A DNA stretch of 64,000 nt from Plasmopara viticola (Eukaryota > Oomycota > Peronosporomycetes > Peronosporales > Peronosporaceae), in the NCBI GenBank assembly GCA_001695595.3, contig MBPM02000057.1, forward strand, positions 372,001-436,000. The letters run 5' to 3'. Made by a program: the position numbers and the translations under genes. The notes under the pieces were generated by a model that was not told where the DNA came from, did not search any database, and was given only the letters and a program-made list of their open reading frames with translations. Position 1 is the first letter of the stretch. The number at the start of each line of letters is the position of its first letter. Positions 57,028 through 64,000 of this stretch are shown piece after piece.

Positions 57028-60000
57028 TTACAAGAGTTCAACAACAGCCTGCATAATCGCCGAGATTTGGCATGTCGCTTTGCTTTCTCCAAATACAGCC
57101 AACAACTTGTCTCCCCAAGTTTCCATAGACTCGAACTCACTCTCAACCTCAGCAAGTTGAGGCCGTGTTTCCATTAGAAAACGTTGCAAAATATCGCGAG
57201 CCTTCCCATCACGTTTTTCGAATGGGATCAAACACGAAGATGGACTTCCGTTAACAAATGACTGGATAAGTCGAATGCCAGTCATTAAGCGATTTAATTG
57301 CAATTGCAAGTCCACTGGCTCCACGCCCATCGCCTTTTCAAGATCACCTCGAAACGATCTTAGCTTCTCGTCCGCTTTAGGCAGAAACTTCGATTTAAAT
57401 ATTGCTTTGTTTTTCTCAAAAATCGGGAATGAGGTGAGGCTTTGCTTTTCAAAAAACTAAACGCACAAGTTATAGAATATAAGCTTATATACACGGGATT
57501 TTCATATCAAATAACGGCAACGTACCCGTTCAAGTGCCTGGATGAGCGAAAAGTTTTCAACAAGATCTCGACAAGCTCGTTTAACAATCAGAATTCGTGT
57601 CAATAAGGTTGTGTTTACGCGATCAAACTCCATCTTGTACAAAAACATGTCAATGCGTTCCTGCATTCCTGGAATTTGAAATAACAAGCAGAAAAAGTGT
57701 TCAGCTTTGCCGAGGGTTTTAATTGAGCCTTTGAAACTCTGAAGAGCTTGCTTTTCTTTTTCAGTCGGGAAAAACCGTTGAAGGCATCCCAGCAATGCTG
57801 GGTTTACCAAACGCTCGTCCATTGTTACAATGTCGTTCACAATCTGCTCGTACTGATCGTGAATTTTAAAACTTGCGAGCGCAAGTGCAAGATTATTCGC
57901 ACGTTTCGGTTCAATCAGTTGTATATTCCTAGACCGGCCTCGAGGAGAGGATGCTCGTGACTTAACAAAAGTTTGCATCGTTAGATGTTATCTGCATACA
58001 AAGTGGTGCACTCAATAGCATCAAAACTTACCTTCTCAAACGAGCTGCTGATACCTCCGTCATTTGTTTCTTTTAAAAGTTTCTTTACTGGGCTCCTTGA
58101 ACGAGGCGATGGAACGAAAACAGGTCGAGAACCTTGACAAAAAAAGTTAGGCATGACGCTCTTCTATTCGCACCAAGACATTGTACATACCGTCTTGCGC
58201 TAAAGGGGCCGCTGTATCTATCAAAAGCTTCAGACCCGTACGAGCTTCATATTTAGACGGCTTAAAACATGACAACGGTTGTTGTTCTTGAGCAATAACG
58301 AGCTCAGCACTAATAGATGTGAGCCGCATTTCACTTTCTGATGATAGCGATTCTACAGATTTAGAGCTCGACTGCTGCCACTCCTCTCCAGTTGCTTGTC
58401 GGTCAAAAAAAATTTCTTTGGTAAGATTTATCGAAGCTGGCGGTTGCGTTTCTACGAAAGGAGTTGAACAAGAAATTGTCGGTGAGTTAATGGGCGACAC
58501 GATAGCCGGTAGAGATTTTTGTTTTCGTGCTTCCGCCAAACGAAGCCGAATGATCGCGTCTGGAGCGAGCACATCTTTTCTTGATTCAGATTGTGTTTCT
58601 TGAATGGTGTAGCCATCACAAGGAGTTATTTTAAATGGGTTTTCCCACTGTGATACATTGGTTAATTTATTCACGTAGTATGCGTAACCGTCTTCAGTGT
58701 AAAGAGTGTCCCAATGCGTGTCTCCTTGAAAGCAAGGAATATGACAGAGATATGGACTCGAGTTTCCATGATCCAATATTGGGTTTATTGGCACATCAAT
58801 CACCGGTATATCCCCAGGATAAGCTTGTGAAGGCTGCACACAATTCAAAGCTCCTGTTTGCATATCATACTGAGGACGGTAGAAACTCTCTTGCTGATGA
58901 TATTGTAAGGACCTCCTAGGAGAATATTGTGGGTCACTTCGAAATGAGTAGCGTTTGTAAGGTCGAAAATGATTGTTGATAGGCTGTTCCGGCGCAATCA
59001 ATCTTTCGTTGTACAGGTGATATGCATCGTTGATTGGATTTCGGACAAAGTCATATGAATTAGCGGACCACACCTGTGTCTGTTTTTGTGGCGATAGTAA
59101 ATTTGCATGATGCCTTTTTGTTAAAGCGTCTCGAACCCGCTCACTCGGAGATAATGGCAGACGACTTATAGTACTCTCATGCGGCGCAAAAGTGGACGAT
59201 CGATGCAACGCTGCATGCATCTCATATTTATCTTGTTCATACTGCACACCCTTGTGTTGTACAGCAGTACCCCAAAACTCAGTGTGGTTATAAGCCGCTG
59301 ACCGCTCAAGCAGCGTCGATGCCGCGTCGTTGCGAAAAGCAGAGGCACAGTTGTCTTTCTCACTTGCCGAGCAATAGTTTAGTATCAAGTTGGCACAAAG
59401 TTGCTGGTGTTCGCGGACTGCTACGTCGTATGCACTCTCGTTCTGAACATTATAAGCGTATACGTTGGCTGCACTCTCCAGCAACAATTTAACAATTGTC
59501 TCGTTCCCTGATTGTGCTGCATAATGTAGTGCTGTGTCACCGTCTTGGTCTCCTGAGTTTAAAACAGAGTCACCACCTACATCCAGCAAGTATGCCACAC
59601 ATTCTAAATTTCCGTTTGCTACTGCGCAATGTAGCGGAGTACGACCGAATTCCTCTACGACACAAATATCAGCACCATGGTGAAGCAACAGTTGCAAGCA
59701 CGCCAAATCCCCATGGCGTGCAGCTACATGTAGTGGTGCATCATTATTGGGATCGATGTGGTTCACAATTTCTGAGTCCATGTCACTCTTCGCAGCTGTG
59801 GAAAGAAGTAGTCCAACGCAGTGAGCTTGAGAAGAATTAACTGCAACTTGTAATGCTGTCTCACCAAACTCTGGATGGGGATCATTTTTTGCTCTCCAAG
59901 ACAAGCAAAGCTCCACCAGTTCAGCATTTCCTTGTCGACATGCTAGCATTAATAAAGTATCTCCAGTTCCACCTTCAAGCAAGTCGATAGGACATCCGTC

Positions 60001-61956
60001 TCTTAGACACTCCACGATATCGTCAATTCTGTCATGGCGCGCAAGGTTAAAAATTCGATTTCTCCAAACTGCTACCATACGCTTGTTGGGAGGAGCTGCA
60101 GCAATTGGCTTTTCACCCGCAACAATGCCTCGTTCTTGAGAAACCAATGCAGACTGTTTGTAGCTTTCAATCGTGCGCGCTGAAGTCAAACTTGCATCAT
60201 TTGATGGCTTTGTTGCGAATATGAGCTCGCAAAGACTATCAACCCATATGTGTGCTTCCTCTTTGCTAGTGGCCACCAAATCCAACGTTCTTGCTCGCGT
60301 CACCAATGAGAAACATTTTTCTTTCTCTTTGACTACATTGCTTTCGGATTGAGCCATAAAAGCAGCAGTCGTGTGACCTTCTCGAATCTCTGTCACTTGA
60401 GCTAAATCAAAGGAGCGCAAGTTTTTTCTCTCGGTAGAGCCTGAAAGCGTTGGATCTCCCCAGGTTATTTGCAAATGTGGTGGGTCCTCAACTCTTCTCA
60501 CGACAACCCATTGGCGACGCGGTTCAGTAAGGCGGCCGATGATGTTGCGAGTGTGGAAGGGAATTTTATAAAACAGACCTCCATTCAAAAGTACGGCAGG
60601 AATCGACGTTAGCTTTGTAAGGCTTAACCGGCTATGTTGTTGGCTTGGAGCACCAGGCAACTGCAAAGGAGGGATCCCCAAAGTGGGCATCGTCAGCGTA
60701 TCCAATATCTTCAGTTGAAGATGAACTTGCCCAGCAGCAATAAGCCCTAAGTCATCGCTACTTTCATCATTCCGAAACAAAGTGTAATGCTGATCATAAA
60801 AAAGATCCCCCACTTTGTCCAAGGAAATATTTGTTTCACCCACCAAGATCTTGCTGCCGGTTTTCACTCTCACGTGAAGGAGCTGTACTTCTTTTGAGTG
60901 CAATAAGGTGGTAAACTGCTGATTCCATTGTGCCTCACTACCGCCTTTTTTGTGTAATTCTGTTCGCATCATGTTTGACGCCCACGTAGGAGAGGAAGTA
61001 CTACTTTGAACAGATGACCCATCGAATAGCCTCATCTCAAGAAAGCATGATTGCGTGCCAAACTTTTCGGCTTTGAAAAGCCCTGTTGCTCCGAGGACAT
61101 TTATTATCAGCATAAGTCGCTCCCGGTCGGTATGTGTTTGCTCAGCAATAGGAATTTCCAGAAGAACGGGCCTTGTCCTCAGACCAGGAACTCCCGAAGA
61201 TGCGGGAGCTACAAATACGCCATGACTTTGCACATTAACACCGATTACGGGATTCAGCGTTGCAAATCCTGACTCGCCATCCCCAGAGTGAATAACAACT
61301 TCTGACATCTCGCCATCTTCTGCCGCAAAATGTCGGTACTCACGTCCTGATCGACCTCTGATTATTGTCGAGCGATCAATAGACACTTCAATGTCTTCCT
61401 CCTCTCCAGTCAATAAATTAACGTCTTTACACTGCTCTCCACTTGCAGAATTGGCCTTCTTTTCTTCGTCAGCCGGTATTGCAAGGTTTGTTTTCTCCAG
61501 TTTATCAGTTGCAATAATTTCTGTGATGTCGCCAAGAGCGTACTTTTGCTTTGTCGACGCGATTAAAGTCCCTCCTGTTATTCGGTTAAGAAACCCTGTA
61601 CGACGAGGCTTGTGAATGGACTTTCCCACGATCTGGTAGTGACTTAACTCGCCATCATTTTGGTCCGTTGAAAGCTCAAGGAACCGGTTTTCGATGCAAG
61701 GCTTTGCAGTCGTTCGAGAATGTTGCACCTGCGTATCCTCGATAGGTCTAGCAGCTCCCTCGGTAGAATACCTGCAAGGTTCTTTATCTGTGATATTTTC
61801 CTCCCTCCTGGATGCATCGCTCACATCATTCAAAGCATACAATGTTTTCTTTTGTAGAAATTTGGCGTCCTCTTTGTCGCCCACTTTGCTAGTCCTTAAA
61901 TCTGCCAATAATCCGAGGTCATCAAGCATGGGTGTGTCGTCATCTTCTTTAATCAT
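57028..61956 (-). CDS. Formin-like giant: C2 + PH-like + ankyrin + WW + partial FH2, about 1,576 aa
   Basis: Four exons (61956-58191, 58132-58032, 57960-57526, 57456-57028) join in one frame. Residues 1-275 are acidic and probably disordered. About 280-420 is C2-like (LMLIINVLGATGLF; ILVGETNISLDKVGDLF). About 460-585 is PH-like (RRQWVVVRRVEDPPHLQI; HIWVDSLCELIF). About 635-860 holds six ankyrin repeats (APLHVAARHGDLACLQLLL; TALHYAAQSGNETIVKLLL). About 1080-1108 is a WW domain (YAYYVNKLTNVSQWENP). A basic/serine linker follows, and then FH2 from about 1300 (LIEPKRANNLALALASFKI; FFPTEKEKQALQSFKG). Its C-terminal helix includes VESEFESMETWGDKLL and LLAVFGESK. The GNxxNxG and GFKLxSLxKL core of typical FH2 is missing, as is a proline-rich FH1. 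Formins nucleate actin at membranes; here lipid and protein targeting is likely, nucleation uncertain. Confidence 0.85.
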
Positions 61957-62279
61957 CTAAATAAGCACCTTCGTCACTAAAATGCCGACAGAGGCGCTAG
62001 GTCCGTGGTAAAGTGTATCTACTCCATAGAGCCCCACAAATAGCTATTGCATAACGGGCGAGCAACTGCCGTTGTAAAAGTGATTTAGAATTGTACCTAG
62101 GATGCTACACTACATAGTCTAGCAAATGGTAAGATATCATGTTAAAATGCCTTTTCGATGCGCGGAACATATCATTGTCTATGCAAAACAACCTCGCCAT
62201 TTCCTCGCATTGTGTTAATCTTAAATTCACAACGTTTAAAGGTCGATCATTCTCGAGCAACAACGTTTACGCTTGCCTC
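61957..62279. other. Spacer between ADP/ATP carrier 3' end and formin-like gene 5' end
   Basis: No gene. On the minus strand TTATTTAG immediately precedes the formin-like ATG and could be a splice acceptor, so a short non-coding or coding 5' exon may exist here. Confidence 0.35.
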
Positions 62280-63212
62280 TTACTTCATCATCTTCTTGAA
62301 CTCGTCGTACAACACCAAAACAATGGCACCACCCGTTCCACGCAGGACATTGGAGCCAGCGCCCTTGAAAAAGGCGCCTGAGCCTTCATTCTTGGCGATT
62401 TTCATGGCGCAATCAAGCGTAGACGTGTACAGAATGTCCTTACGGCCAGCCTGCATCATCATGCGACGACGCACGGTATCAAAGGGGTACGAGATTATAC
62501 CAGCCATAGTGGTTACAGTCTGGGCCACCATCCACTTCTGCCACACGGGGGCATTCTTGGGGTCGCGCAGTGCAATGTCACGCAAAGTGTCGTAACCACC
62601 GAAGAAAGCGGCACGGTACACGATGATACCACCAACCGACACACCGAAGCCCTGGTATAAACCACTAATGCCGTCCGATTTGTAAATCGTGCTGACGCAG
62701 TTCACCAAACCGGTGTACATGCGCGACTTACCCTTGCCGACATCAGCACCAAGACGAGTACGAGCAAAGTCAAGGGGATACACAAACAGCAGCGACGTCG
62801 CGCCGGCGGCACCACCCGAAGCAAGGTTACCCAAGAAGAAGCGCCAGAACTGGTCCTTCGTCACGCCATCCATGAACAGCTTTTTAAACTTGTCCTTGAA
62901 AGCAAAGTTTAAAGCCTGAGTTGGAAAGTAGCGGATGACGTTGGCGAGGTTTCCACGCCACAGCGAGCTGACACCCTGTTCCTTTGACACGCGCACAAAG
63001 CAGTCCACGATGCCTTTGTACTGGTCCTCGGGCTTGATCTGCGACGATGCGGCCTGCACCTGCAACAGCAATTTGACACGCTCGATGGGGGCCACGACCG
63101 TTTTAGAGATACCACCAGCAACACCACCAGCAGCCAGATCCATGAGGAACGACACAGCGCCTCCTTTCTTTTCAGAGGTCGCAACGGGCTTATACTGAGT
63201 AAGGACGCTCAT
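62280..63212 (-). CDS. Mitochondrial ADP/ATP carrier
   Basis: An intact, intronless 310-aa protein. Three mitochondrial-carrier repeats are visible, each with Px(D/E)xx(K/R): [10 protein letters not shown] in repeat 1, [10 protein letters not shown] in repeat 2 and [11 protein letters not shown] in repeat 3. The last contains RRRMMM, the ADP/ATP-carrier signature. Six membrane helices are expected in the inner mitochondrial membrane, where it exchanges matrix ATP for cytosolic ADP. Length fits the family (about 300-320 aa). Codon use is strongly biased (many G/C-ending codons), suggesting high expression. It starts at the first ATG, and a TCATTTAG initiator-like element lies about 49-56 nt upstream. 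Confidence 0.97.
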   Translation of the reverse strand: MSVLTQYKPVATSEKKGGAVSFLMDLAAGGVAGGISKTVVAPIERVKLLLQVQAASSQIKPEDQYKGIVDCFVRVSKEQGVSSLWRGNLANVIRYFPTQALNFAFKDKFKKLFMDGVTKDQFWRFFLGNLASGGAAGATSLLFVYPLDFARTRLGADVGKGKSRMYTGLVNCVSTIYKSDGISGLYQGFGVSVGGIIVYRAAFFGGYDTLRDIALRDPKNAPVWQKWMVAQTVTTMAGIISYPFDTVRRRMMMQAGRKDILYTSTLDCAMKIAKNEGSGAFFKGAGSNVLRGTGGAIVLVLYDEFKKMMK

Positions 63213-64000
63213 CTTTAAAGCTTTAGAAGTTCTGGTGCTTGGGCAACGCGAAGAAAAAATCTAAATGACCTTAGAATGTGGGGGGCCTCTGCTCCGCCAC
63301 ACACTTCTATTACGTTGGACGCGCCCCCATCTCTGGGGTGAGTTTTAATTGGCCAAAATGCGGCGTCTTTGAACGTGTGGTACATATTTAATACACAATT
63401 AAAGATAGCAATCGTTTTACGCACCTATACTTAACGAAAGCTGCTGGGAATTGACACTTTTCGCTATCTATAGCGCTGCTCCTCTTATCACACGCTCGGC
63501 TTAAGCTATAAGAGATAGACAATGTTTCACAGAAGCAGTTTGGTAATCAAAAATGGTACTAGGTCAGACGCTATTAATTAATTACAATAACGTGTCCCTT
63601 GCCACGTGGACCTTACCGTTTCATCAATAGATTAATGAAAAGACGCGGACGATCTTACCGTGTCCAACTATAACCTGGCAGATCAAAGTTATTCGTGAAA
63701 AAAAATAACTTAGACACTTTTGCACTCTTTCCCTAGCTCGTCATTTCTCGTGTTTCTCTCTGTACTTTGCGACCGTTCATTTCCTTTAGACCGTCTCATC
63801 ACGTCAATATACTTCTGGGAAGGAAGTGCTGCTGACAATAATTTGACCGGCTCATCCTACCTACTCAAACTCTTGATCTTACAATGTGTAAGCGCTTCTT
63901 TGGCAGCTGCTATTTTGGGCTCTGAGATGGGCTTTGTTTAAAGTCCCCGCGCCCCTAGATTAGCAGCGGAAAGCTCGAGTTGACTGAAGACGCAGCGGGG
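63213..64000. other. Upstream region of the ADP/ATP carrier, no gene recognised
   Basis: Read on the minus strand, 63261-63268 is TCATTTAG, a candidate initiator for the carrier gene. A 73-residue frame on the plus strand at 63720-63941 has no ATG at its start and is rich in Ser/Leu; it may be noise or the edge of another gene. Nothing else is supported. Confidence 0.4.

Overview
This looks like a window of eukaryotic nuclear DNA, most probably from an oomycete (Phytophthora/downy-mildew type). The inference rests on compact genes with mostly 57-75 nt GT-AG introns and CTAAC/CTAAT branch sites, TCATTT-type initiator motifs just upstream of several start codons, very close divergent gene pairs, eukaryotic splicing, trafficking and flagellar proteins, and gene islands separated by a repeat-rich desert. 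No tRNA, rRNA, CRISPR or prokaryotic operon signal was recognised. Exon boundaries were worked out by hand from reading frames and splice signals; none has transcript support.

Layout. 1-4.7 kb is gene-poor, with decayed coding scraps including an adenovirus-type cysteine protease relic. 4.7-9.6 kb has a polytopic membrane protein, the splicing factor CWC24/RNF113 (six exons), a glutaredoxin and a DinB-fold protein. 10.1-11.8 kb holds two non-LTR retroelement copies facing each other: a short internally deleted copy and a longer, still defective one. 13.2-24.8 kb is a dense island: a coiled-coil protein, Xaa-Pro aminopeptidase, an SGNH/CE2-like esterase, a large receiver-like/TPR/double cyclic-nucleotide-binding protein, a divergently transcribed Kelch-MORN protein and the TRAPP subunit TRS23/TRAPPC4.

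24.8-47.9 kb is the desert. It contains an inverted-repeat DNA element with a residual coding tail, a decayed unrecognised gene, Ty3/Gypsy RNase H and integrase relics, diverged dispersed repeats and a third copy of the short retroelement.

48.0-63.2 kb is a second dense island: a three-RRM protein, a WDR62/MABP1-type WD40 protein, a LysE-like membrane protein, CCDC103, a CFAP97-type protein, a formin-like giant carrying C2, PH-like, ankyrin, WW and partial FH2 regions, and the mitochondrial ADP/ATP carrier.

Themes. Several genes suggest flagellar or cytoskeletal work: CCDC103 and the CFAP97-type gene are divergent neighbours, and the same island encodes the WDR62-like and formin-like proteins. 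The Kelch-MORN/cyclic-nucleotide pair could belong to the same theme, but only by inference. The most distinctive observations are the formin architecture, the receiver-like/TPR/double-CNB protein, and the approximately 324-bp LINE-derived family whose two copies share two internal deletions and have clear target-site duplications.
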